Translations under genes and position numbers: made by a program
Assembly (NCBI GenBank): GCA_910890315.1
Contig: CAJVGD010000052.1
Coordinates: forward strand, 185,036 to 249,035
Source of the DNA: Serendipita indica DSM 11827
Lineage: Eukaryota > Basidiomycota > Agaricomycetes > Sebacinales > Serendipitaceae
Direction of reading: 5' to 3'
Length of the DNA: 64,000 nt
Notes under the pieces: generated by a model
Seen by the model: the letters and a program-made list of their open reading frames with translations, nothing else
What the model was told of the DNA's origin: nothing
The model's database searches: none
Shown: in pieces, positions 45,087-56,900 of the stretch
Layout of the letters: each line of letters begins with the position of its first letter
Numbering within the stretch: position 1 is the stretch's first letter

Positions 45087-48000
45087 ACAACGGCACCCCA
45101 CTCACAACAAGCAGTTATCTAAGAATCATACAGATCAACCTCAGAAAATCCTTTGACGCCCACCACAAATTCATCAACACAGCCTCACCAGACAACTGGG
45201 ACGTTATTGCAATCCAAGAACCAGCACTCAACTCCCTCGGCAACACTCGGGCTAACAGGAAATGCCAGTCGTTTTACCCATCCACCAAGGCTCATGAAGG
45301 CCACGGCAGAATACGTGCTGTAATGCTAGTCAGCACACGCGTCGGTGCGTGCATGCAGATAGACATTGATTCAAGCGACATTGTAGGAATAAGAGTGGGT
45401 ACTGCATTGGGCCTCTGCACCATCTACAACATCTACAATGAAGGCACCAGCAACGATACATTGGACCAGCTCACCCAACACCTTGAAACGCACAATACGC
45501 CAACGTGGGCCAACCGGCTCAAAGTATGGCTCGGGGACTTCAACAGGCACCACCACACCTGGGAGGGGGACAACAACCGTCACCTACGCAGTCTGACTGA
45601 CGCCATCACTCCACTACTCAACCTGATCATCGAACACGGCATGCAGCAACTCCTACCAGCCGGAATACCCACACAAGAGGAGAACGGGAGTCAAACTAGG
45701 CCAGACAACGTGTGGGCATCAGGCGATATTGTCCACCGACTTGTAGAGTGCAATACATGGCCAGACCTTCGTCCAACAACAACGGACCACATCCCAATCA
45801 CCTCCATCATCGACCTCTCAGTTGCAAAAGTGGCCATCACACCAAGGCCAAACTACAGAAGGACAAACTGGGAGAAATTCCGGGAAGGCATGGAAGACGC
45901 AGTCAAGAACGACCCAAGACTGGTAATTGAACCAACGCGCCCCGAGGAGCTGGAGCAGCTTGTCGAGCTACTCACAGGTTACATGCAGACAAAGCTCAAG
46001 GACATGACCCTGCTCAGCAAGGACCCAACATTCCGCAAGCCGTGGTGGAACAAGCAATGTCAGGATCTTCACAAATGCAAATGCCAAGCATACACAGAGT
46101 CGCGGTACTGGCAAGCATCCCCAGCCCACCCAAGTCATCAGTTTTACAAGGCACTGTGCCAAGAGATGAAGGAGATGGTACGAAGGAGCAAGGAGGCATT
46201 CTGGTGGAAGTGGATCGACGAGGCATCCGACACTGACCTATGGAACATCAACCGCTTCATCAAGCGAGGCGCCAACGATGGAAGTAGCAAGAGAATCCCC
46301 CCACTCAAAAAGCCGAATGGCACACTAACGCAAAGTAACGAGGAGAAAGCAGAGCTACTATGCAACGCATTCTTTCCACCTCCACCTGCACTCACTCCCC
46401 AGACCAAGGCCGGCACCTCAAACTGCACTTCCTCAGTGGACACCATACTCGATAAAGAGGGTGAGCAAGGCAGTTGGACGTCTCAAGCGTGACAAGGCAC
46501 CAGGCCCGGATGGTATCCCAAATGCAGCAATCCAGGAAGCGCTCCCAGCTATCAGTTGCATCCTCAAGAACATATTCAATGCGGCCATTCGACTCCGGCA
46601 CATTCCAAAGCAGTGGAAGGAATCAACTACAGTGGTCCTACGAAAGCCAGGGAAGCCAGCGTACAATATAGCCAAAGCGTACTGACCGATTGCGCTCCTC
46701 AACACCCTCAGAAAGCTTCTCTCGGCACTCATGGCGGAGGACCTCACCTACATGTCCAAGCACTATGCACTGCTCCCACACTCTCAGTTTGGTGGTCGAC
46801 CAGGAAGGTCAACAATGGATGCCCTTCACCTTCTCACAAGCACAATCAAGAAGGCATGGAGGGAGTCAAAGGTGGCCAGCGCACTGTTTCTCGACATCCA
46901 AGCAGCATTCCCCAACGTTGTCAAGCCAGTTCTCATGCAGAATATGAGAGCAAAAGGGATCCCAGAGGAGTATGTGCAGACTCTCGAGAACATGCTGACA
47001 GGCAGATCCACACGCCTCAAATTCAACAAGGTGCACTCCGCACCCCGCGCTATCAACAATGGGAACAGCCAAGGATGCCCACTCTCGATGATCCTCTACC
47101 TATTCTACATTGCCCCACTACTGGAGATTGCAAACAGCAAGGACCAGCTCACCCTCGGGTTTGTGGACAACTCTACCCTGATTGCCATTGGCCAGAACTT
47201 CCACAACACGCACCTTGGTCTGAAGGACATGATGGAACATGAAGGAGGCGTCCTAGACTGGTCACGTTTGCACCACTCACCACTCGAGAACAACAAACTC
47301 GGGCTCGTGGACTTCACCATGTCATCCGAAAAGCGCAAAGGCTCACATCCCCTGGTCCTCGAGGCAAAGGACAGCAATGGCAGAATGTCAACAGTAACGA
47401 TTCAACCTACCGACAGTTGCAAGTTACTTGGAGTGGTGATCGACCAGTCACTGCGGTGGAACAAGCACCAGGAGCTCGTGCACACAAGGGCAGTAAAGTG
47501 GACCTCACTATTCTCGCGTATACACAGGGCATTCCATGGCCTCCCAATCCGCTCAGGCTGCCAACTCTTCAACTCTGTTGCCATTCCTCGCATCACATAC
47601 GCCGCAGACATCTGGTACACCCCACCATACACCAAGCCAAACTCCATACGCCGGATGGGATCCGGAGCCATCACCAAGAAGCTGCAAGCCGTCCAACGTA
47701 GAGCCACCATCGGTATCACAGGCGCTATCCGCACAACAGCAGGAGATACCCTTGATGCGCACCTCAATATGCTACCAATCAAAGAAACTCTACGCCTCAC
47801 ATGCCAGAAGGCGGCGGCCCGGCTGGCAAGCCTGCCCGCTACCCATCCTCTCTCCAAATTCGTGAAACGAGCATCAAGAGGACTCCTCCAGAGGCACAAC
47901 GCCCCCCTACATCGCATCTTCCACTCCATCGACTCCAAAGTAGACGACCTCGAAACCATCACCCCAGCATCACGCAACCCCAATGCCACTAACCCATTCA

Positions 48001-49064
48001 CTATCTCAATAGAGGAGTCGAGGATGTTAGCGAAAGAGGCGGACAACAACAGCAACGGCAACAACGAGCAGGTAGTAGTTTATACGGATGGCTCAGGAAT
48101 GGAAGGCATGATAGGAGCAGGTGCAGTACTCTACAGAGACGGAGTACGGATAAGGTCAGCAAGATTCCTGCTTGGAGAAGACATGGAGCACACGGTACAC
48201 GAAGGAGAACTTGTTGGAATTGCACTCGGAGTCCAGCTAGCCAAGATGGAAAGGATCGTCATACCACATATCAAGATCAGCCTTGACAACCAGGCAGCAA
48301 TACAAGGAATGGAGAACGTCAGTGCCAAAGCCGGCCAACACATCATCCGCAAGATCCACAGAGCAATAGACAAACTGCGCAATGATCAAAAGCATAGACG
48401 AGAACTCGTAGAGGCGAGCGACAATGAGACGAGGATTAATCGATCGACTCAGATCACTCTCACGTGGGTCCCAGGTCATGAAGGGATCGAGGGTAACAAA
48501 GCAGCGGACGAGGAGGCCAAGAAGGCCATCACAGATGGATCATCCACAGCAGCAACACTCCCACCATGGATGAAGGACACCCTCCTGCAAAATATCTCGG
48601 CACTCAGACAGGAACTCAAACTTGCAGCAAGGAAGTCAGCACACAACAAGTGGAAATCTTCAGCACGGTACGACAGGACCAGGCCCATCGACGAGACAAT
48701 GCCATCCAACAAATATCTCCAAATCACAGACGAGCTAACGAGAGCAGAAGCAGCGGCACTTATTCAGCTACGTACAGGACATATCGGACTGAACAAGCAT
48801 CTGAACCGCATCAACAGAGCGGATGCACCGTGGTGCCCACACTGTGGAGAGGGAAATGCAGAAAACATAACTCATCTCCTCCACATCTGCCCAGCGTACA
48901 ATGCAGCGCGAGCCGAATGGGAAGGAGCATTGCGTGAGAAGACGAGAGAACCAGCGGAGATACTAGGGACAAAGGAGGGAATCAAGGAGACGTTGAAGTT
49001 TATCAGGAGGACGGGGAGGTTGAAGATGGGACGGGAGGATACAAACGGAAGGGAAAGAGAGTAA
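45083..49064 (+). pseudogene. LINE ORF2: endonuclease-RT-RNase H, inactivated
   Basis: From the ATG at 45083: AP-type endonuclease (IIQINLRKS, IAIQEPALNS, WLGDFNRHHHTWE, TTTDHIPITS), RT (KAPGPDGIPNAAI, LFLDIQAAFPNVVK, GNSQGCPLSMILYL), RNase H (VVVYTDGSGMEG, HEGELVGIALG, ISLDNQAAIQG, WVPGHEGIEGNKAADEEAKK) and a C-terminal CPHCGEGNAENITHLLHIC. Three lesions: one extra G at about 46458-46460 shifts the frame; TAC-TGA-CCG at 46683 is a stop where the other copy has CGA; and the RT motif reads FVDN instead of FVDD (about 47160-47171). The endonuclease and RNase H domains look intact. Confidence 0.88.
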
Positions 49065-49568
49065 CCAACTCACCAGAGAGACAACACGTATTGAAACCAA
49101 ACCAACTTCACAGACAGTCAAGGCAATTGAAAGCAAGCAAAAGTAGCGTAGCAGAGCCACACCCAGAGGGAGATCTCGGCAAGGAGAGCAACAACTGCCT
49201 GCCTTCAAGGAGATGCACGCGCCAATGAAACCGAGGGTAACCCAGTAAGTGGGCTCCAGTTAGACAATGTGCTATATTGGCGGTGCCACTGCACAATAAT
49301 ACTTAACGCAAATAGTGCAAAAAAAAGGCAGCGCTGACATGACTCAAAGGGGGTGGATGTTTTAACAAGGCACCAAGCGAGACGCCGCCATACTGTCGCC
49401 AACGAACAAAGCTTGGTCAATGCCGCAAGGTCATCAGGTGTATTCAACCACCAAGCCAGACCACAGGCCGGAGCCAAACCAGGACCATCTTCTCAACTGC
49501 CGCCTCGACAGTCCATTCAAGCCATTTCGCAGCGAGATCCACCTCCAAACCAGCTTGCCCGAGTAGCC

Positions 49569-50796
49569 ATGTCACCACTCGTCAGACGTCCATCTCTCCC
49601 CATCCTTGGAGCAGTGCGCTTCACCAATGCAGAAGACGAGTCGGCACCAGACCCAACAAACACTCGCAAGCGGCGTCGAACCAGTCACCCGGCACCATAT
49701 CAGATCACTTCATACGAACCAAAGCAGCGCATCTTGCTGCGTGCTGCCAAGGCGACCTATGCTCTTCGTATTGCCATGGTCAATGCCTACCCAACTCCTG
49801 CTGAACGAATGGACGGTGCTCGAGCCGCATTCGATGTAGCTGAGGGAGAGTTTCATCTGCCGGGCCAGGACAGTGAGCTATTCCTTGATCTGAATTCACA
49901 CTAACTCACCAGGTGTTAGGGAGATCGATCGAGTGGTCTCCCAATAAGTATCGCTTGGTAAGCATTACTATTTGACAAGTAACCTGCGCTTACTTGTATA
50001 GATCACGGACGCTGCATGGCCTATACGCAGCCGTGTCAAAGCCACGGCAGCTGCCCTTGTTAGCGTGGTCTATTGCTTTGAGATGCCACAGCGCTTAGTG
50101 GATTTGTGGAATGGGCCAGTTACCACTGCGGATCATACTCGTTACATTTGGGAGCGAGTTGCATACCTGCTTGAAAATGGTCATTATCTCCGAGGCTCCT
50201 TTGGACGCGTACGTGCTCTACTTCTTATGTAAGATGATATTGACTTTTGATCCAGCGCACTTCCATGCTGTATGCACACCCCATTCTTCAACAGATTATC
50301 AAGCAATCGTTGTACCGCCCCGCCAATGCAGATCAACGTGTCCACTTCTCACCAATGCCCGCAGGCGCAATTGCCCTTGCTGCTACTGCTGTAGGTACAC
50401 TTCCTGACTCGATGTCTAAGACTCATTTGTTACTAGACCTTTAGTGCCCTTGAGGAGTGGAAGACGGGGTTACGTCAGAAGATCCCCTTCACCGAGGAGA
50501 GTTACCGACGCACCTACGCGATGCACCTCAGGAATATCAAATGCATGATTGATACTATTCCTGATCAAGCGGCCTCATTGATGATGAGTATGGCGGACTA
50601 CTGCATGTAAGTGCCATTCCACATTCTTTAGCAATATCTCACCTACTGTAGCGCATGCAATCAGGCCCCTGCGCCCCTACCAAGCGAGAACCAAGACGAA
50701 CTCAATGAATTGGACTTTTTTGGTTTGGACAACAACATCACTGATGTTGACAAGGACAATGCCAGCCTCAAAATCTTTGATGCATATGACCAGTAA
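49569..50796 (+). CDS. DUF6532-like protein, 332 aa
   Basis: Six exons close in frame without correction: 49569-49872, 49920-49957, 50002-50208, 50256-50390, 50437-50606 and 50652-50796. A disordered N-terminus is followed by the conserved core: LRAAKATYALRIAMVNAYPT, WPIRSRVKATAAALVS, SMLYAHPILQQIIKQSL, AGAIALAATA-TFSALEEWKT and FTEESYRRTYAMHLRNIKCM. These phrases fit the basidiomycete family DUF6532, whose role is unknown and whose members are numerous near transposons. The end is acidic (LDFFGLDNNITDVDKD). The start is the first in-frame ATG; the frame is open back to 49338, where the LINE tail begins, so an upstream exon may have been lost. No membrane segment is visible; nuclear or cytosolic location is a guess. 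Confidence 0.72.
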
Positions 50797-51119
50797 TCTA
50801 CTAAGGTTCCATGGATTTGTGACTGCACCAGTACAACCAAAAAACCGCCTAAAAAGTTCAAATCGTCAAAATCTACAAAACAGTGCCTGCTCTTCTCGAC
50901 TCCAACGTACCATACACGTGATTCCCTTCCCACCTACGCCTTTCACTGATCATCACCTACCCCGCCACCCATGCAACCGCAATGGTGTCCTCCAGCCATG
51001 ATTATCTTGATGTCGTCCACATTGTGCTCTCATTGCTCCGTCTACTCTACATTCGTCTTCATCACCCGACCCCTGCCATGCTGTACCAGCTTGCCCTTTA
51101 CCAACCATTTTTGGTGAGC
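50797..51119. other. intergenic, nothing recognised
   Basis: DNA after the DUF6532-like stop codon, with only short frames. It leads into the tandem repeat. Confidence 0.35.
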
Positions 51120-51830
51120 GCTATATTTGCCGTGCGTCAACACGCTGCTAACACCCTTTCTTGCACCCTTTTACTCCGTCCTCGCTCCATTGTCTTCAAC
51201 ATCCTTTGCCACCCGTCAATGCCACTCGTCTACGTGGTGCTCGTCTACATTGCATCTGACACTCATCTACGTTGCATCTGCCATGCTCGTCTACATTGCG
51301 TCTGGCCCCTTGCCTACGCTGCATCTTGGTCATTCATCTACACTGCCCTAGCTTGCCCTTTACTACTTCTCCATTGTCGGTGCTGTTAGGTTAGTGTTTC
51401 TATCTGCCACGTATCATGCCGCTAACACCTTATCTTACACCCTTTTACTCCGTTCTTGCCGCATTGTCTTCAACATCCTTTGCCACTTGTCAATGCCACT
51501 CCTCTACGTTGCATCTGCCGTGCTCATCTATATCGCATCTGGCCACTTGTCTACGCTGCATCTCGGTCACTCATCTATGCTGCCCTAGCTTGCCCTTTAC
51601 TTCTCCATTGTCGGTGCTGTTAGGTCAGTGTTTCTATCTGCCACGCATCAACACACCACTAACGCCTTATTTTACACCCTTTTACCCCGTCCTTGCTGCG
51701 TTGTCTTCAACATCCTTTGCCACCCGTCAATGCCACTTGTCTACATTGCATCTGCCGTGCTCGTCTACATTGCATCCGGCCGCTTGTCTACCTGCATCCT
51801 TCTTACTCGTCCCTTGATTTTCATTCCAAC
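51120..51830 (+). repeat. degenerate tandem repeat, about 3 units of 234 bp or more
   Basis: Units begin with variants of CGTCAACAC-CTAACACC, run through TTGTCTTCAACATCCTTTGCC and CTACGTTGCATCTGCC, and close with TTCTCCATTGTCGGTGCTGTTAG. Unit 1 is about 51120-51390, unit 2 about 51391-51625, unit 3 about 51626-51830 (incomplete). Inside, a shorter motif around GTCTACATTGCATCTG is itself reiterated. Frames through it are by-products of the repeat. Confidence 0.7.
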
Positions 51831-52373
51831 CCACCATACACGCATCAATAGTAAGACCTGGCATCTGGACTGCATCTTGTCTGTCATGTAATTAGTTGTT
51901 TTCAATTATAGCTTTTAGCGATTATGACAAGGAATCAGCTTAAGATTTTATATATCTATATCTGTGACTTGGAGTCTGGTGATGACGGCTTTGCACAATC
52001 AAAAATACCTTGAGCCAATCTTCGAGCTTAGGCCAGGTGTTGGTGCCACAGGACATATGAGCTTTGAGTAGTTGTATGAGGTAGTATGCATACAAAAACT
52101 TTGCATTTGGATTTGTGTATACAATGAAAGATGAATGAATCAGAGTTATCCTTTTTTTCTTGCACTAGGCATATATGAATATAACAGTGGGAAAATGGAT
52201 GAAAACAGTAAGGATATCAATGTACATATAAGCATGTGACTACAACTGAGAATTCGTACAAGTAATTAGCAGTAAGAGCAGTTAAGCGGCTAATTAGGGG
52301 GGGGGACTAGCTAGTCCACCTAACGTGCTAAAGGCACCCGATTTGATCTAATTAGCAGCTTCATATTTTACTG
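51831..52373. other. AT-rich intergenic DNA
   Basis: No gene recognised. It is AT-rich and includes a G9 run near 52299. It probably holds the promoter of the small gene that follows. Confidence 0.35.
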
Positions 52374-52818
52374 ATGGACAACTCACACACCCTTCAGGCT
52401 GTGTCTGCAAAAGCCACAGCTGTCATTGGTTGTCCAGTCACTGAAGTCCCAAGTTGCTTCTATATCAGCATCAAGGAAGAATCTGCGCCAGGAATTCATT
52501 GGTTCCTCCAGCCAGTGCTGATTGGTTCTGACCCTTGTATTCTCTATGCGTACGTAATACATCCTGTCACGGATATTTGACACACATATTGTCTGATAGT
52601 ATCTATGAACCTGGCAGGCATGGCCACTGGGAACTTCTAAGTGCAAACAAGAAGGAACCTGTAAGCTTGCTCAAATCCTGGATCCATAGATATGTAAACT
52701 TTGTTTTATGTAGGTTAAACTCAACAAGGAACCAACTGATGATGAAAACAAGCCAGTTCCCACCCATTTTACTCCAGAGGCACTTTGGCTCTTTGAGTAT
52801 GTCACAGGTGCTGAGTAA
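52374..52818 (+). CDS. hypothetical protein, 113 aa, three exons
   Basis: Exons 52374-52549, 52600-52660 and 52714-52818 join in frame. Introns are 50 bp (GTACGT to GATAG) and 53 bp (GTAAGC to TGTAG). The ATG is the first in the frame. The protein starts MDNSHTLQAVSAKATAVIG, has a central FLQPVLIGSDPCILYAIYEP and ends THFTPEALWLFEYVTGAE. No signal peptide, membrane helix or known motif is visible. The clean splice sites and uninterrupted frame amid decayed DNA suggest a real, expressed gene or an intact module of a larger transposon-linked family. No homologue is recognised. Confidence 0.5.
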
Positions 52819-53237
52819 ACTAGAAGTATATAAGGAACCCTTTGATGCTACATCCTTTATCTAGTGGAGGCAAACCTGCCCTTGGTCATTAGAGATTGAA
52901 TAACCAGGCTCTCCTGATCCAAATTGGTGGGAGGTGGCCTAACTACCCCGTAAAGAGAGCACATATTGAAATCAGACTCTAGAAAGTGGATCCATGGTAT
53001 CTTGATCACAATTGTTTCCATTTGAATGTACCGTTGACATACACATGCAGCTGTTAAGAGGCAAAGAATAGATCAAGTCAGACGTGGTTGATGTTCACAA
53101 TTGAATAACTGGGGACTAAAGGCTACGCTCTGATCTTGTGGTATTTATCAACTGCTCTGACCAAGGACAAGCAAGCCTCTCAACTCAACTGCATATGAAG
53201 TAAAGATGGCCACCAAATCACTTGGTTGATCCCTCGG
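52819..53237. other. intergenic, nothing recognised
   Basis: No supported gene between the 113-aa gene and the solo LTR. It may include the far side of the gene fragment cut by that LTR, but no continuing frame was identified. Confidence 0.35.
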
Positions 53238-53448
53238 TGTTGAAGGTTTACCCTTTGACTCTTAGTGCTCACTAAATAGACTTAGCCAATAGTAATAGCT
53301 CACATTGTAACTCAATGTATTTAGGGACGCTGGACAATGCAGCTGGACCTTACTGGTCTTGCCTCTCACCTCATGCCTCCTAGGTTTGCCACACTATATA
53401 CTGGTCTTTCCTCTCACCTCACACATCCTAGAATCAACAGAATCAACA
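53238..53448 (+). repeat. solo LTR of copia family 3 (long form)
   Basis: It starts TGTTGAAGG, ends ATCAACA and includes the 48-bp internal duplication. It shows more CpG-to-TpG or CpA changes than the copy at 30727 (for example CACACATCC for CACGCGTCC), suggesting it is older. No matching target duplication is visible. Confidence 0.72.
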
Positions 53449-53720
53449 TATTTCAAACTGATTATGAGATATATGTCTCCTATGTAATTGGCTAATTGGT
53501 TGTGATGGAATGAGGGAATGATGCCATCTACCCATTCTAGTGGTGCCCAGATAGTCATGTCAGCTACAAGGTGTGCCAAGTCAGGGCAAAGAGCCTCTCC
53601 AAAGTGACTTTTGTTCCCAACAAGCTCTTTGAGCAGAACCAAGGTCTCTTCAACAAACCATCCCCTCGTTAGAGTGTCAAACCAAGCTGCATTGTATCTG
53701 AGATACAGTGGGCTCTAAAA
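53449..53720 (-). pseudogene. unknown gene fragment ended by the solo LTR
   Basis: The minus strand encodes RYNAAWFDTLTRGWFVEETL, continuing LLKELVGNKSHFGEALCPDL and WAPLEWVDGIIPSFHHNQL without a stop, until the LTR at 53448 ends it. Composition and conservation-like periodicity suggest a former coding exon. The family is not recognised. Confidence 0.35.
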
Positions 53721-53950
53721 CTGTTCCAATGTTGGTCACAGGTGGCTTGTTGGCCTGATTACTCAATAAGGGCCTATACTAAGCTCATGAAACCTTTATG
53801 ATAGATACATTAGCTTTCTTATCCCATCTCTCCATGATCTCTGCATCATATTCTCAGGCACTCTGCAGGAGCGGCAAGGCAAATCAAATTTTATTGTCCC
53901 CACTTGGCAATAGCACCATTTATATGCTAGGCTGATACATTCACTCATAA

Positions 53951-56900
53951 CTATGAGCTTGTTCGAACTTTGGTCCACAATGTCCCACACTGGAAATTAG
54001 TGAAATCAAGTTTGGTCGCTCTAAGGTGACTTGAAGTGGGCATAGTCAGAACAAGACGTGGGTGCTCCAGTCCATGACGATTATTAGGTGGTACCCAGAA
54101 GAGGTATTGACCAGAAGACTCTACCCATCCGTCAGGCAGCAAAGAACAATCACCAAATCTAGGTATAAAGAGAACTGGAAAAAACTTGATATGGCCAGAG
54201 AAACGTGTTCTATTTGATAGATTACCTGCATTTAGCATACGGTCAGTCACCATAACAAACTGACCCTACAAACCAAAGAGATATTCAGAATCGACTCACC
54301 ATTGTCCGAACTCGAGATTTGAATTGTCCTACTAATGGAGCCAGAGACAACTTGTGTCCCATCTGGTGAGAATGCGACAGCCATGACCTCGTCTTCATGA
54401 CCTTGGAGTGGCTCTCCCAATGGCTGGCCAGTCTCTGCATCCCACTGCCGAATTGTGCTGTCCCTTGAGCCAGAGACGATTCGTGTGCCATCTGGTGAGA
54501 ATGCGACAGCGTTCACCGAGGATTCATGATCTTGGAGTGGCTCTCCCAACGGCTGGCCAGTCTCTGCATCCCACTGTCGAATTGTCCTGTCCCTTGAGCC
54601 AGAGACGATTCGTGTGCCATCTGGTGAGAATGCGACAGCGTTCACCGAGGATTCATGACCTTGGAGTGGCTCTCCCAATGGCTGGCCAGTCTCTGCATCC
54701 CACTGTCGAATTGTCCTGTCCAAAGAGCCAGAGACGATTCGTGTGCCATCTGGTGAGAATGCGACAGCCATCACCGGGTCTTCATGACCTCGGAGTGGCC
54801 CTCCCAACGGCTGGCCAGTCTCTGCATCCCACTGTCGAATTGTCCTGTCCCTTGAGCCAGAGACGATTCGTGTGCCATCTGGTGAAAATGCGACAGCGTT
54901 CACCGAGGATTCATGACCTTGGAGTGGCTCTCCCAATGGCTGGCCAGTCTCTGCATCCCACTGTCGAATTGTCCTGTCCAAAGAGCCAGAGACGATTCGT
55001 GTGCCATCTGGTGAGAATGCGACAGCCATGACCTCGTCTTCATGACCTTGGAGTGGCTCTCCCAATGGCTGGCCAGTCTCTGCATCCCACTGTCGAATTG
55101 TCCTGTCCAAAGAGCCAGAGACGATTCGTGTGCCATCTGGTGAGAATGCGACAGCGTTCACCGAGTATTCATGACCTTGGAGTGGCTCTCCCAATGGCTG
55201 GCCAGTCTCTGCATCCCACTGTCGAATTGTGCTGTCGCTTGAGCCAGAGACGATTCGTGTGCCATCTGGTGAGAATGCGACAGCGTTCACCGAGTATTCA
55301 TGACCTTGGAGTGGCTCTCCCAATGGCTGGCCAGTCTCTGCATCCCACTGTCGAATTGTGCTGTCCAAAGAGCCAGAGACGATTCGTGTGCCATCTGGTG
55401 AGAATGCGACAGCGTTCACCGAGTATTCATGACCTTGGAGTGGCTCTCCCAATGGCTGGCCAGTCTCTGCATCCCACTGTCGAATTGTGCTGTCGCTTGA
55501 GCCAGAGACGATTCGTGTGCCATCTGGTGAGAATGCGACAGCGTTCACCGAGTATTCATGACCTTGGAGTGGCTCTCCCAATGGCTGGCCAGTCTCTGCA
55601 TCCCACTGTCGAATTGTCCTGTCCTTGAGCCAGAGACGATTCGTGTGCCATCTGGTGAGAATGCGACAGCGTTCACCGAGTATTCATGACCTTGGAGTGG
55701 CTCTCCCAATGGCTGGCCAGTCTCTGCATCCCACTGTCGAATTGTGCTGTCGCTTGAGCCAGAGACGATTCGTGTGCCATCTGGTGAGAATGCGACAGCC
55801 ATGACCGGGTCTTCATGACCTTGGAGTGGCTCTCCCAATGGCTGGCCAGTCTCTGCATCCCACTGTCGAATTGTCCTGTCCCTTGAGCCAGAGACGATTC
55901 GTGTGCCATCTGGTGAGAATGCGACAGCCATGACCGGGTCTTCATGACCTTGGAGTGGCTCTCCCAATGGCTGGCCAGTCTCTGCATCCCACTGTCGAAT
56001 TGTCCTGTCCCTTGAGCCAGAGACGATTCGTGTGCCATCTGGTGAGAATGCGACAGCCATGACCTCGTCTTCATGACCTTGGAGTGGCTCTCCCAATGGC
56101 TGGCCAGTCTCTGCATCCCACTGTCGAATTGTCCTGTCCCTTGAGCCAGAGACGATTCGTGTGCCATCTGGTGAGAATGCGACAGCGTTCACCGAGTCTT
56201 CATGACTTTTGAGTGGCTCTCCCAATGGCTGGCCAGTCTCTGCATCCCACTGTCGAATTGTCCTGTCCAAAGAGCCAGAGACGATTCGTGTGCCATCTGG
56301 TGAGAATGCGACAGCGTTCACCGAGGCTTCATGACCTTGGAGTGGCTCTCCCAATGGCTGGCCAGTCTCTGCATCCCACTGTCGAATTGTGCTGTCGCTT
56401 GAGCCAGAGACGATTCGTGTGCCATCTGGTGAGAATGCGACAGCGTTCACCGAGTATTCATGACCTTGGAGTGGCTCTCCCAATGGCTGGCCAGTCTCTG
56501 CATCCCACTGTCGAATTGTCCTGTCCAAAGAGCCAGAGACGATTCGTGTGCCATCTGGTGAGAATGAAACTGCTGTGACACTACCCTGGTGACCTAGCAG
56601 CGTTCTGGGAAGCTCACGAAATGTTTCTTCAAGCCCTCTGGTCACAATTAACGAATTCATATACTCCTTTAAACCCTCCGTATGAAGTACCGACTTCTGT
56701 GGACTGAATGGGAGAGATGAGATGTAGATGTGGTGCGCTGTCTTGGATTGGTACAGAGAATGCCATCAAAACCGTCTGATGTCATTCATCCGACCTCGGA
56801 TCTCTTGCTCAAGCTATCTGTTGCTTTAGTAATCGGAAGGTCTCAAATAGTCCACGCACACTCTTATGTTGCGTCGCAGCTCGCAATCCAGATACTGCCC

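Larger units (their letters stand above)
43246..49327 (+). mobile_element. near full-length LINE (family A, Tad/I-like, with RNase H)
   Basis: A two-ORF non-LTR retrotransposon about 6.1 kb long: short 5' leader, ORF1 43359-45086, ORF2 45083-49064, 3' UTR 49065 to about 49327 ending in an A run. Three 5'-truncated relatives are in the window (14019-14619, 29509-29757, 34441-37066). ORF2 has endonuclease, RT and RNase H, the layout of fungal Tad1-type elements. Its left junction is inside copia element 2; its right side abuts a DUF6532-like gene, not copia, so the insertion site has been rearranged. No target duplication was found. Confidence 0.88.

Noticed and set aside
49338-49568. In-frame extension before the DUF6532-like ATG
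   Set aside because: It has only a GTG near its start and abuts the LINE poly-A; kept as a possible lost exon rather than coding.
50982-51389. 135-codon frame with hydrophobic stretches
   Set aside because: It lies largely in the degenerate tandem repeat; hydrophobicity follows from the pyrimidine-rich sequence.
54408-55628. Long plus-strand open frames (207 and 191 codons) across the WD40 array
   Set aside because: They are antisense shadows repeated every 129 bp because the array is repetitive; the minus strand has the clear WD40 signature.
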